This document shows, piece after piece, positions 16,229 to 24,627 of a DNA stretch of 64,000 nucleotides (its first letter is position 1; each line of letters opens with the position of its first letter). The translations under genes and the position numbers were made by a program. Location: positions 149,526 to 213,525 of the forward strand of contig JAIXRN010000101.1 of NCBI GenBank assembly GCA_027485165.1. Reading direction: 5' to 3'. This DNA is from Rubrivivax sp. Its GTDB lineage: Bacteria > Pseudomonadota > Gammaproteobacteria > Burkholderiales > Burkholderiaceae_C. Below the pieces are notes generated by a model. It ran no database searches and was not told the DNA's origin. It worked only from the letters and a program-made list of their open reading frames with translations.

Positions 16229-16405
16229 GGCAACTCCGTAAGAAGCAGCGCCCGGGTTCGGGTGGGGTCGGGCGCAGGGGGAAATCGGATGCAGCGGGTG
16301 GCTGCGAACAGAGCGATGAATCAGGGGTGAGCGGGATTCAACAAGGTTCAGTGCGGGATACCGCGGGCCGTCAGGGCCCGGCGGGTGCGCGCGGGCGGGG
16401 TCGCG

Positions 16406-17101
16406 TCATTCCAGCTTCCAGACGTATTCGACTTCGGTCGTGCCGCCGACCGGGCGGCCGTTTTCATCGGTGCCGGGGTTGAAGGCGCAACCGCTCAGCT
16501 TCGACAGCGCAACACGGTCCATCTGCTTGTGTTCGCGCGACGGGCCGGAAGACCGCACCACATCGGAAGCCGTCACGCGGCCGTCGGCGCCCACCGTGAA
16601 GCGCACGCGCGTGGTACCAGTGGCTTCGGCGCGCAGCGCCGCTGCGGGGTAGTCCTCGCTCGTCGGAGCGCAGGCCTGGACGTTGGCGATGAAGGGCCGG
16701 GCTGCAGCGCGCGGCGCGGCTGGCGGTGCCGGCGGGGCCGGAGGTGCCGGCGGCGCCGGTGGCGCATTGAACACCGGCGGTGCCGGAGGCGGGACGACCT
16801 GCGTGGTGGTGATGGTGGGCGCCGGCGTAGGTGGCGGGTTCACGTTCACTTCAGGCGGCGGCACGAACGAAGGCGGTGGCGGCGCGAACTTTGGCGGCGG
16901 CGGCAGGTTTTCCGGCGGCGGCGGCGGTGGCGGCTTGACCTCTTCGATGATCTTGGTTTCGATCGGGGCCTTGATGACCTCGATCATGCGTTGCGCCAGG
17001 CCGTTGAGCAGGGCCCAGCCCAGCAGCAGGTGCAGAGCCAGCACGATGCCGATGCCAACTGCGTGTCGCCCCGTATTGCGTTGTTGTCCAGCAAAATCCA
17101 C
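16406..17101 (-). CDS. tonB: TonB energy transducer
   Basis: The 231-residue protein has a cytoplasmic head, one membrane helix (GIGIVLALHLLLGWALL), a long Pro-rich periplasmic stretch with runs such as PPPPPPP and PPPPKFAPPP, and a C-terminal TonB domain (YPAAALRAEATGTTRVRFTVGADG; GCAFNPGTDENGRPV; TEVEYVWKLE). It passes proton-motive energy from ExbB-ExbD to outer-membrane receptors such as the ZnuD-like and BtuB-like proteins of this window. The start is GTG at 17099-17101 with an AGGA-like Shine-Dalgarno. It heads the operon tonB-exbB-exbD-exbD-TPR. Confidence 0.94.
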   Translation of the reverse strand: MDFAGQQRNTGRHAVGIGIVLALHLLLGWALLNGLAQRMIEVIKAPIETKIIEEVKPPPPPPPENLPPPPKFAPPPPSFVPPPEVNVNPPPTPAPTITTTQVVPPPAPPVFNAPPAPPAPPAPPAPPAAPRAAARPFIANVQACAPTSEDYPAAALRAEATGTTRVRFTVGADGRVTASDVVRSSGPSREHKQMDRVALSKLSGCAFNPGTDENGRPVGGTTEVEYVWKLE

Positions 17102-17211
17102 TCGGGTCCTCCAGTCATCCCGCTGCGGGTAGCGGCGGGCACTGCGACTTGTTCAACAGAAATCAAAATTCAGGCAACGACGGGTCATGCAACGTCGGCT
17201 CAAGGCGCGGG

Positions 17212-17270
17212 ACTATATCCCGAACCCCACACCCCCCGGCCCGGGCATCACCCTAGGCCAGGGGGTGATG
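17212..17270 (-). promoter_or_regulatory. Candidate tonB promoter region with 8-bp hairpin
   Basis: Read on the - strand, TATAGT (plus 17212-17217) is a good -10. CATCACCC (17246-17253) and GGGTGATG (17263-17270) form a perfect inverted repeat with a 9-base loop, centred about 43 bases upstream of that -10, where an activator or repressor could sit. No U-run follows the hairpin on either strand, so it is not an obvious terminator of miaA. The rest of the 273-base gap between tonB and miaA shows nothing clear. Confidence 0.35.
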
Positions 17271-17374
17271 CGATGTACCCCCAAAGTAACCATTTCTCCT
17301 GGGGAAACAACGATTGCAAGAGCCGGGCCAATGGTCTGTCTGCGGCCCTGATGGGCGCGGTACAGCAGGTGCCA

Positions 17375-18424
17375 TCAAGGCGCTTGCAGGTCTGACAGGG
17401 CGTCTTGCAATGCGGTCAGGCCCAGCGCCGGTGCGTGCATGTCGTCACAGGGCACCACGCGCCGGTCGTCGAAGCTGCGTAACCACGTGATTTGGCGTTT
17501 CGCCAGTTGCCGTGTTGCGGCCACACCTTGCGCCCGAAGCCCCGTGTGCAGGGGGGCTGCGGCTGCGGGCTTTGCCGGGTCCAGCCCGGCGCTGATGGCG
17601 GCCCAGGCCTGCCGGTAGCCCACGCTGCGCAGTGCAGGCAGGTCGGGGTGCAAGTCGCCGCGTGCGCGCAGCGCAGCCACTTCCTGCAGCAGGCCATCGG
17701 CCAGCATGCGGTCAAAGCGTTCTTCGATGCGCGCATGCAGCCAGCTGCGCTGGCGCGGTTCCAGCGACACCAGCACGAAGGGCAGGCCCTGGCCCAGGCG
17801 AGGCCCCTGCTGCCAGGCCGACAGTGGCCGGCCGCTGGTTTCGAACACCTCCAGCGCACGCTGGATGCGCTGGGCGTCGCCGGGCGCCAGGCGCGCCGCG
17901 GTGGCGGGGTCCACGCGGGCCAGTTCGGCGTGCAGCGCAGGCCAGCCCGCAGCAGCCGCGCGTGCGTCGATGGCGGCACGCACCGTGGGGTCGGCGGCTG
18001 GCATCGCGTCCAGACCGTCGCGCAGCGCCTTCAGGTACAGCAGGGTGCCGCCCACCAGCAGCGGCAGGTGGCCACGGGCGCGGATCTGCGCCACCAGCCG
18101 CGTGGCGTCGTCAACGAAGCGCGCGGCCGAATAGGCTTCGCTCGGGTCCAGGATGTCGATCAGGTGGTGCGGCACCGCGGCGCGTTCGGCGGCGTTGGGC
18201 TTGGCGGTGCCGATGTCCATGCCGCGGTAGACCAGGGCCGAGTCGACGCTGATGATCTCGACCGGCCAGCGGGCCGCGCACCGGGCGGCAAAGGCCAGGG
18301 CCAGGGCCGTTTTGCCCGATGCCGTGGGGCCCGCCAGCGCCAGGGCCAGCGCAGGCCCGACGGCTGGCGCAGGCACCCGGATTCCATCCGCCGCTGGGCA
18401 GGCCGTGCCTGTCGGGCCGGTCAT
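17375..18424 (-). CDS. miaA: tRNA dimethylallyltransferase
   Basis: The 349-residue enzyme transfers a dimethylallyl group from DMAPP to A37 of tRNAs reading UNN codons. The P-loop-like motif GPTASGKT (about 32-39) is followed by ISVDSALVYRGMDIGTAKP, the substrate-binding stretch, then VGGTLLYLKAL and the later RSVGYRQAW and ITWLRSF segments that recognise tRNA. ATG at 18422-18424 is five bases after the upstream MFS gene stop. The frame is open much further upstream, but those codons belong to the overlapping MFS sequence in another frame. Length is normal. Confidence 0.95.
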   Translation of the reverse strand: MTGPTGTACPAADGIRVPAPAVGPALALALAGPTASGKTALALAFAARCAARWPVEIISVDSALVYRGMDIGTAKPNAAERAAVPHHLIDILDPSEAYSAARFVDDATRLVAQIRARGHLPLLVGGTLLYLKALRDGLDAMPAADPTVRAAIDARAAAAGWPALHAELARVDPATAARLAPGDAQRIQRALEVFETSGRPLSAWQQGPRLGQGLPFVLVSLEPRQRSWLHARIEERFDRMLADGLLQEVAALRARGDLHPDLPALRSVGYRQAWAAISAGLDPAKPAAAAPLHTGLRAQGVAATRQLAKRQITWLRSFDDRRVVPCDDMHAPALGLTALQDALSDLQAP

Positions 18425-18429
18425 GCGCT

Positions 18430-19668
18430 TCAGGCCTGCCCTGGCTGGCCGTGACGCTGCACCAGGGTCCAGGCAATGGCTGCCGTCAGCGCAGACCAGA
18501 AGCCCAGGCCCAGTGCATACGGCAGCAGGCGCCCGTCCAGCGCCCGGCCCAGCCATAACCCGACGCCAAAGGCCGTGGCCGCCAGCACGAAGCCAGCCAG
18601 TGCCGATGCCGCCCCGGCAGCCTGCGGAAACGGCCCCACGGCCCCGGCCTGGCCGCAGGGCTGGTGCACGCCGTGGCCAAAGGCGAACAGGCATTGCGGC
18701 AGCAGCACGGCCCAGGCCTGCTGTACCCCCGCCAGCGCCAGCGCCGCCCCCAGTGCTCCGCCTGCCAGGCTGAACACGGCCCCGCGGCGCACCGCGCCGA
18801 CCATGCCCCATCGCGCCACCCAGCGCCGGCAGACGAAGGTGCCCGCCAGGTAGCTGGTTGACCCCACCCCCATCGCCAGGCCGTAGGCCACGGCCGACAG
18901 CCCCAGCACGTCGATGTAGATGAAGGCTGACCCGGCCAGGATCGTGAACAGCCCGCCATAGGTGAAGCTGATCAGCAGCGTCCAGGCGATGAAGCTGGGG
19001 TGGCGGCCGATGCGGCCCCAGGTGGCCAGCAAGGGCGCCAGCGCGGTGGCGCGCGGGTTCTTCTGCAGCAGCGTCTCGGGCAGGCGCAGTGCCACGAACA
19101 GCAAGGTGATGGCGCCCATCGCCGCCACCAGCCCCAGCGCAGCCCGCCAGCCCCAGGCCGATGCAGCGAAGCCACCCACCACCGGCCCGGTGATGGCGAT
19201 CACGCCCAGCCCCGACAGCCCCAGCGACATCACCTGCGCGCCCTGCTGCGGTTCGTACAGGTCGCGCAGCATGGCCCGCGCGCACACCACCGCGGCGGCC
19301 AGGGCCGCGCCCTGCAGCGCGCGCCAGACGATCAGGGTTTCGATGTCTGCGGCCAGCGTGCTGCCCAGGCTGGCCGCGGTGTACAGCGCCAGGCCCAGCA
19401 GCAGGACAGGGCGGCGGCCCAGCCGGTCGGCCACCGGGCCCCAGACCAGCTGGCCCAGGCCGAAGGCCAGGATCAGGGCCGACATCGTCAGCTGCGCGGC
19501 CGACATGGACGCCCCCAGGTCGCGCGTCAGCGCCGGCAGCGCGGGCAGATAAACATCGGTGGTGACGGGCTGCAGGCCCAGCAGCAGGGCCAGCGCCCAC
19601 GCCACCAGCGTGACACTGGGCCGCGCGGGCGTGCCGGCCAGTGCCGGGGCAGGGGGGAGCAGGGACAT
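18430..19668 (-). CDS. Bcr/CflA-type drug-resistance MFS transporter
   Basis: The 412-residue protein has about 12 hydrophobic segments. It opens with VAWALALLLGLQPVTTDVYLPALPAL, which matches the Bcr/CflA start, and has GPVADRLGRRPVLLLGL between helices 2 and 3, the MFS signature loop. IARALQGAAL-type (VWRALQGAALAAAVVCARAML) and GPVVGGFAASAWGWRAAL segments are also typical. Substrate could be bicyclomycin or another small molecule. ATG is at 19666-19668. A much longer open frame (to 20724) is an artefact of high GC, since it would run antisense through the TPR gene. It probably shares a transcript with miaA. Confidence 0.9.
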   Translation of the reverse strand: MSLLPPAPALAGTPARPSVTLVAWALALLLGLQPVTTDVYLPALPALTRDLGASMSAAQLTMSALILAFGLGQLVWGPVADRLGRRPVLLLGLALYTAASLGSTLAADIETLIVWRALQGAALAAAVVCARAMLRDLYEPQQGAQVMSLGLSGLGVIAITGPVVGGFAASAWGWRAALGLVAAMGAITLLFVALRLPETLLQKNPRATALAPLLATWGRIGRHPSFIAWTLLISFTYGGLFTILAGSAFIYIDVLGLSAVAYGLAMGVGSTSYLAGTFVCRRWVARWGMVGAVRRGAVFSLAGGALGAALALAGVQQAWAVLLPQCLFAFGHGVHQPCGQAGAVGPFPQAAGAASALAGFVLAATAFGVGLWLGRALDGRLLPYALGLGFWSALTAAIAWTLVQRHGQPGQA

Positions 19669-19803
19669 CGTCGACGAGCGTACCAGCCCAGCCAGCCGTG
19701 GCGCAGTCTGAACCCCGGCAAGCGGCGTCCCGTCGCACGCTGGCCCTGTAGCCAGGCGGGCGTTGGCATCATCCGAAGCACTTTCCTTCCTGCCCACAGC
19801 GCC

Positions 19804-20931
19804 ATGACGACCCGCCTGAACTTTTGCCCGCCCTTGCAGCGCCAGCCCACCCCGACCACCACCCAGGCATCGGCCCGTGCCGAGCATGGGGCGCGGGCGG
19901 CCCCCCGTGTGTTGGCCCAGGTGCTGGCCTGGTGCCCCCAAGGCGCCCTGCGCGCCCTGGCCACGGCCGCCCTGGCCGCCGGGCTGGCCGCACCCGCGGC
20001 GGCGCAGATGTTCAAGGACCCGGTGCTGCAGGGCCTGTACCAGAAGGACCGATTCGTCGAACTGCAAAGCCTGGCGCGTGAACGCCTGGCCAGTCAGGCC
20101 AGCGACGCCCAGGCCGTGCTGGCCCTGGCCGTGTCGGCCCTGCAGGGCAACGACGCCCCCACCCGCCAGGCCGCCATCGAACGCGCCCAGGCCTGCATGG
20201 CGCAGCAGCCGCAGGCCGCCGTCTGCCACTACGCGCTGGGCGTGGTGCTGGGCGTGCAGTCGATGTCCGAAGGCCTGCTGAAGGCGGCGCGCACCTCGGG
20301 CACCGTGAAGGACGCCCTGGCCCAGGCCCATGCGCTGGAACCGGCCTGGTACCCGGCGCGCAGCGCGCTGGTGGAGTTCTACCTGCTGGCCCCCGGCATG
20401 ATGGGCGGCAGCATCGCGCGTGCGCAGGAACTGGCGCGCGCTGCGCCCACACCCGAACAGGCGCGCGTGCTGCAGGCCCGCGTGGACCTGCAAGAAGGCC
20501 GCTCTGCCGCCGCCTTGCAAAGCCTGGCGCCGCTGCTGAAGACGCCCGACGCGGGCCTGGCCGACGACGCTGCGCAATGGGGCTTCGCGGCGGCCAGCAA
20601 GCTGATCAGTGAAGGCCAGGCCGCGCAGGCCCAGCCCTTCCTGGAACGCCTGGCCCGCGACCGGCCCGACAGCGCCAGCGGCCCCTATGGCCTGGCGCGC
20701 GTGCGCGCCGCCGAGGGTGCGCACGCCGAAGCGCTGAAGCTGTACGACCAGGCCGCCCTGGCGCCGGATGCTGCGCGCCTGCCGCTGGACTACCGGCGTG
20801 GCATCGCCCTGCAGGAGCTGGGGCGCACGGCCGATGCGAAGGCTGCGTTCACGCGCTTCGTGGGCGTCGGCAAGGGCCAGAAGGCTTCACTGGAAGACGC
20901 CCGCAAGCGCCTGCAGGCCCTGGGGGGCTGA
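19804..20931 (+). CDS. Secreted TPR-repeat protein
   Basis: The 375-residue product has an unusually long N-terminus before a likely signal region (ALRALATAALAAGLAAPAAAQM, ending about residue 69), then tetratricopeptide-like helices: DAQAVLALAVSALQG, KDALAQAHALEPAWYPARSALVEFYL, ARVLQARVDLQEGRSAAALQSLAPLL and GVGKGQKASLEDARKRL. Ala, Leu, Gln and Arg dominate. It has no recognised enzymatic domain and was probably identified by other annotators simply as a TPR protein. A shorter start near residue 45 would give a conventional signal peptide. It diverges from the MFS gene. Confidence 0.8.
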   Translation: MTTRLNFCPPLQRQPTPTTTQASARAEHGARAAPRVLAQVLAWCPQGALRALATAALAAGLAAPAAAQMFKDPVLQGLYQKDRFVELQSLARERLASQASDAQAVLALAVSALQGNDAPTRQAAIERAQACMAQQPQAAVCHYALGVVLGVQSMSEGLLKAARTSGTVKDALAQAHALEPAWYPARSALVEFYLLAPGMMGGSIARAQELARAAPTPEQARVLQARVDLQEGRSAAALQSLAPLLKTPDAGLADDAAQWGFAAASKLISEGQAAQAQPFLERLARDRPDSASGPYGLARVRAAEGAHAEALKLYDQAALAPDAARLPLDYRRGIALQELGRTADAKAAFTRFVGVGKGQKASLEDARKRLQALGG

Positions 20932-20993
20932 CCCAGCAGCGGCCGCGCGCCTGCGTTCTGCCCGCGGTCTGCAGCGTTCGCTAGAAGCGTTCG

Positions 20994-22061
20994 CTAAAAG
21001 CGTTCGTCTTCGCGCAGGTAGCGCCACTGCCCGGCCGGCAACTGGCCCAGCACCACGCTGCCGATGCGCACCCGCTTCAGGCCCAGCACTTCCAGGCCCA
21101 CCAGTTCGCACATGCGGCGGATCTGCCGCTTGCGGCCTTCGCGCAGCACGATGCGCAGCTGTTCCTCGTTCTGCCAGCTGACATGGGCTTCGCGCAGCTG
21201 CACGCCGTCCAGTTCCAGGCCGTGGCGCAGCCGGGCCAGGGCGCTGTCGGGCACCGGGCCGGGGTGCAGGTGGCGCACCCGCACCAGGTATTCCTTTTCG
21301 ACGCGGGTTTCGTCACCGATCAGGCGCTTGGCCACGCGCCCGTCCTGGGTGAAGACCAGCAGACCGGTCGAATCGATGTCCAGCCGTCCGGCCGGCGCCA
21401 AGTGGCGCAGGTGGCCGGGGTGGTAATCGACACCTGAGCTGTCGCCCGCCCAGCGGTTGGCCGGCTTCACCAGCGTGATGGCCGGTTCGTAGCCGTCTTC
21501 GGCCTGCCCGCTGACCACGCCGATGGGCTTGTGCAGCAGTACCGTCATCTGGCGTGCCTGCTCGGCCCTGGCGCGGGGGTTGATGTCGAGCGCGGCATCG
21601 ATGGGCGCGCGCTGGCCCAGCACGGCCATCTGGCCGCCCACGCGCACCCAGCCGGCGGCGATCCAGTCGTCGGCCTCGCGGCGCGAGCACAGGCCGCGCT
21701 CGGTCATCAGCTTGCTGATGCGCACGCCTTCGGCCGAAGACGTTGGGGGGGCCGGCGGCGGAACAGGTGGTGCTGCAGCGGCGGGCGTGCGCAGGGTCGT
21801 GGGCGGCTGGGGTGGACGCTGCGGCCGAGGTGGGTGAGGCGGCCGGGGCGGCCGGTCTGGGCGGGCTGCCGGCGCCGAGTGGGCTGCCCGCGTGTCAGCT
21901 GCCGGACGGGCGTCCCGCACAGGCCTGCGCGAAGGCGGATCTTCGGCGGCTGGCGGTGGCGCGGGCCGGTGCGGCGCGCCGGGGCGCACGGGTTTGCGGC
22001 GCGGGTCGGGGCGGGGGGCGCCGGCCTTCAGGCTGACGCGCGGGCGGGTGGGGTCGGCCAT
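20994..22061 (-). CDS. RsuA/RluB/RluF-family rRNA pseudouridine synthase
   Basis: The 355-residue protein contains an N-terminal Pro/Arg-rich low-complexity tail (about residues 1-110), an S4 RNA-binding domain (VRISKLMTERGLCSRREADDWI) and a pseudouridine synthase domain. The catalytic Asp is in AGRLDIDSTGLLVF. GDETRVEKEYLVRV and EGRKRQIRRMCELVGLEV follow. These convert uridine to pseudouridine in rRNA. Features fit RluF/RluB best, but the exact target base is not certain. The basic disordered N-terminus is common in betaproteobacterial members. It converges on the TPR gene with about 62 bases between the stops. Confidence 0.9.
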   Translation of the reverse strand: MADPTRPRVSLKAGAPRPDPRRKPVRPGAPHRPAPPPAAEDPPSRRPVRDARPAADTRAAHSAPAARPDRPPRPPHPPRPQRPPQPPTTLRTPAAAAPPVPPPAPPTSSAEGVRISKLMTERGLCSRREADDWIAAGWVRVGGQMAVLGQRAPIDAALDINPRARAEQARQMTVLLHKPIGVVSGQAEDGYEPAITLVKPANRWAGDSSGVDYHPGHLRHLAPAGRLDIDSTGLLVFTQDGRVAKRLIGDETRVEKEYLVRVRHLHPGPVPDSALARLRHGLELDGVQLREAHVSWQNEEQLRIVLREGRKRQIRRMCELVGLEVLGLKRVRIGSVVLGQLPAGQWRYLREDERF

Positions 22062-22090
22062 GGCCCTGATTGGACCATGGCCGCGCCGCC

Positions 22091-22723
22091 TCAGGCCCGG
22101 CGGCGCGTGGCGATGGCGGCCAGCAGCCCCAGGCCCAGCAGCGTCATCACGCCGCTGGCAGGTTCCGGCACCACGCTGGCCTGGGTCACGCCCGTCAGGT
22201 TCAGGCGCCAGAAGCCGCCCTTCTGGTTGTTGGCGTTCGGGTCGTAGCTGGGCTGGTTCCATTCGGTCAGCAAAATGGGCGACTGGCTGTCGTAGCGGAA
22301 GCCCTGCGACAGCAGGCTGCCGTTGGCACCATTGAAGGCCGCGACCAGGCTGATGCGGTACTGCCCAGCCGCCAGCGTGGGCAGCACGAAACCCGTGTCG
22401 TAGAAGCCCTGGCCAGGGGCGACGGTGTCGTCGTCGTCCACTTCGGCCAGCAGGCCAAAGTCGCTGCCGCTGGCGCGCCACAGGGCAGCTGCAGGGTCGA
22501 AGTTCAGGCCGCCCAGCCAGGAATCGGTCCAGATGCGGACATTGGTGGCGGGTGCGGCCAGGCTGAAGTCGATCTGCACGACATCGTTGTGGAAGCGGAT
22601 CTGGCCGCTGAAGCTGAAGTCTGCGGCGGCTGCGGGCAGGGCGGCCAGCAGCAAGCTGGCGGCTGCGGCAGCGCCGGACAGGGCGTTTCGAAGGCTGGCG
22701 GGTGTGAAGCTCAGGCTGTGCAT
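22091..22723 (-). CDS. PEP-CTERM sorted exported protein
   Basis: The 210-residue protein has a signal peptide (ALSGAAAAASLLLAALPAAAA), a beta-rich body with one DxDDDD acidic run, and a C-terminal sorting tail: the PEP motif (VVPEPASG), a hydrophobic helix (VMTLLGLGLLAAIA) and a basic end TRRRA. Such proteins are cut and sorted by exosortase (EpsH/XrtA) and often found with exopolysaccharide systems. No exosortase gene lies in the window. Body resembles the DVUA0089 group only weakly. It lies 19 bases downstream of phoD and may share its transcript. Confidence 0.88.
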   Translation of the reverse strand: MHSLSFTPASLRNALSGAAAAASLLLAALPAAAADFSFSGQIRFHNDVVQIDFSLAAPATNVRIWTDSWLGGLNFDPAAALWRASGSDFGLLAEVDDDDTVAPGQGFYDTGFVLPTLAAGQYRISLVAAFNGANGSLLSQGFRYDSQSPILLTEWNQPSYDPNANNQKGGFWRLNLTGVTQASVVPEPASGVMTLLGLGLLAAIATRRRA

Positions 22724-22742
22724 GGTGCGGCTCCGGTGGGGT

Positions 22743-24425
22743 TCAGGGCGCCAGGGCTGGCGGGTTGGCGGGCGGCACGGTCTGCGTGCCCGGTTGCAAG
22801 CGGTTCGCGCCGTCCGAGGTCTGGAAGGCCGTGCCGAAGGTCTGCACGTTGCTGATGGCCTGCACGGTGTCGACGAACCACCATTCGCCCACCACGCGCT
22901 GCGGCGTCACGTCCACCAGCATGTAGCCGCGCTGGTTCAGGTCGATGTACTTGAAGTGCGGGTTGATGCTGCGCAGCAGCGCTGCCGTGCTGCCCGTGGG
23001 GTCGTCCGCGCCGGGCGACGTGACCGAAGTACCGACGAATTCCACCGCGCGCGACCCTTCGCCAGTGGCCGGGTTGTAGCCGCCGGTGGCCAGGTTGGTG
23101 TTGTTCGGGTCCTGGCTCAGGTCGGCCGCCCAGCTGCTGTGGATGTCCCCGGTCAGCACCACGCAGTTGTTCACCGGCGGCAGGCCGGCCGTGCCCTTGA
23201 AGATGTCGTAGACGCGGTCGCGGGCCGGCTGGTAGCCGTCCCACTGGTCGGTGTTCAGGAACACACCGCCACCCTGTGCCAGCGGCGCGCCCTGCAGCTT
23301 CAGCTGCGCGAACATCACGCCCTGGCCCAGGAACTTCCAGCGCGCCGGCGTGCTGCGCAGGCGCTGCGCCAGCCAGGCTTCCTGCACCGGGCCCAGCAGG
23401 GTGCGGCTGGGGTCGGCGAAGGCGCCGGTCTGCACGAAGCCGTTGCCGAAGGGCGTGGGCACGGTGGCGGTGAGCTGCTGGCTGCGCGCCTGCAGGCGTT
23501 CTTCCAGCATCACCAGTTCCAGCAGGTCGCCGAAGCGGAAGGCACGCTGGTTTTCGCGCCGCTTGGTCACGTCCGGGATGCGCACCGGCATCCATTCGTA
23601 GTAAGCCTGCAGGCCGACGTTCACGCGCTCGGCCCAGTTGCCTTCGCCGCCGGGGCCGGTGCCGGGGGTGTGGTTCTGCGCGCCGTCGCGCCATGCGTCG
23701 TTGGTGGTCTCGTGGTCGTCCCAGATCGCGATCAGCGGGTGCTGGCGGTGCATCTCGATCGAGTCGGCGTCGCGCTTATATTGCGCGTGGCGCAGGCGGT
23801 AGTCCGACAGCGTCACCATCTCGTTCGGCGGCTCGGGCGTGCGCAGGCTGCCGTACTGGTTGGGGCCGTATTCATAGATGTAGTCACCCAGGTGGATGAC
23901 GGCGTCCAGGTCGGCACGCTCGGCGATGCGGCGGTAGGCGTTGAAGTAACCGAACGCGTGGTTCGAGCAGCTCACCACGGCCAGCCGCAGGCGTGCGGTG
24001 CTGCCCACCGGCAGGGTGCGCGTGCGGCCGATGACGGAGTCCTGCCCCAGCGCGCTGAAGCGGTAGTAGTAGGTGCGGCCAGGCTGCAGGCCCTGGGCGT
24101 CGACCTTCACGGTGTAGTCGCGGTCGGGGTTGGTCTTGGCCTGGCCTCGCTGCACCACTTGGGTGAGGGCGGGGTCGGTGGCGATCAGGTAGTCGACGAT
24201 GACCGCACTGCGTGCGGCCGTGCTCACACGCGTCCACAGGATGACGCGGTCAGACAGCGGGTCGCCGCTGGCCACGCCGTGCATGAAGACGCCCGTGCGG
24301 CTGCCACCGCGCGCGGCCAGCGCCGGTGCGGCCGCCAGGGCCAGCGCGGCCCCGCCTGAACGCTGGAAGAAACCGCGGCGGCTGGTGCCAGCGGGCAAGG
24401 GCTTGATCTGCGGCGGGCGTCCCAT
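22743..24425 (-). CDS. phoD: PhoD-type alkaline phosphatase (Tat-exported)
   Basis: The 560-residue product starts with a twin-arginine signal (SRRGFFQRSGGAALALAAAPALAA). After it come an N-terminal Ig-like domain (GVASGDPLSDRVILWTRV) and the PhoD metallophosphatase core: VVSCSNH, HLGDYIYEYG, IAIWDDHETTND (about 260-271), TGDIHSSW near 420, and GTSVTSPG. These residues bind the Fe3+/Ca2+ centre. It hydrolyses phosphomono- and diesters in the periplasm. The ATG at 24423-24425 follows GAGGAG and was preferred over an upstream start (24497). A candidate Pho box lies about 100 bases upstream. Confidence 0.93.
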   Translation of the reverse strand: MGRPPQIKPLPAGTSRRGFFQRSGGAALALAAAPALAARGGSRTGVFMHGVASGDPLSDRVILWTRVSTAARSAVIVDYLIATDPALTQVVQRGQAKTNPDRDYTVKVDAQGLQPGRTYYYRFSALGQDSVIGRTRTLPVGSTARLRLAVVSCSNHAFGYFNAYRRIAERADLDAVIHLGDYIYEYGPNQYGSLRTPEPPNEMVTLSDYRLRHAQYKRDADSIEMHRQHPLIAIWDDHETTNDAWRDGAQNHTPGTGPGGEGNWAERVNVGLQAYYEWMPVRIPDVTKRRENQRAFRFGDLLELVMLEERLQARSQQLTATVPTPFGNGFVQTGAFADPSRTLLGPVQEAWLAQRLRSTPARWKFLGQGVMFAQLKLQGAPLAQGGGVFLNTDQWDGYQPARDRVYDIFKGTAGLPPVNNCVVLTGDIHSSWAADLSQDPNNTNLATGGYNPATGEGSRAVEFVGTSVTSPGADDPTGSTAALLRSINPHFKYIDLNQRGYMLVDVTPQRVVGEWWFVDTVQAISNVQTFGTAFQTSDGANRLQPGTQTVPPANPPALAP

Positions 24426-24511
24426 GGGGTCTCCTCGGGGGTGCGGAAGGTGTGAGAAATGAAGGCCCCGACGCGACCTGCGTGAGCAGTGGTGCATGGC
24501 GGAGTGAGCCG

Positions 24512-24545
24512 AGTATCGGAACGCTGTTTGACAGGGCCGCGACAG
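24512..24545 (-). promoter_or_regulatory. Candidate Pho-box promoter upstream of phoD
   Basis: On the - strand two direct heptamers, CTGTCGC (plus 24539-24545) and CTGTCAA (24528-24534), are separated by 4 bases, an 11-bp period matching the two-unit PhoB recognition element CTGTCAT-N4-CTGTCAT. Exactly 10 bases further, GATACT (24512-24517) can serve as the -10, as in Pho-regulated promoters lacking a -35. The ATG of phoD is 86 bases downstream. The box is degenerate at the last base or two of each unit. Confidence 0.6.
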
Positions 24546-24627
24546 CGCTGCGCCCCGGCCAGCACGCCGCTGCGGTGCGCGCTATCGTCGGCGCGCACCC
24601 CCCCAAAAGGAACCACGGAACGCCGCT

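Noticed and set aside
17375..19738. One open frame on the - strand covering both miaA and most of the MFS gene region (787 codons)
   Set aside because: The protein changes from MiaA motifs to an Arg/Gly-rich sequence exactly where the MFS gene is coded in another frame, so this is GC-driven openness rather than a fusion.
18430..20724. Extended - strand frame for the MFS gene (764 codons)
   Set aside because: The added 350 residues have the composition of an antisense shadow of the TPR gene at 19804-20931, and transporter homology begins at the ATG at 19666-19668.
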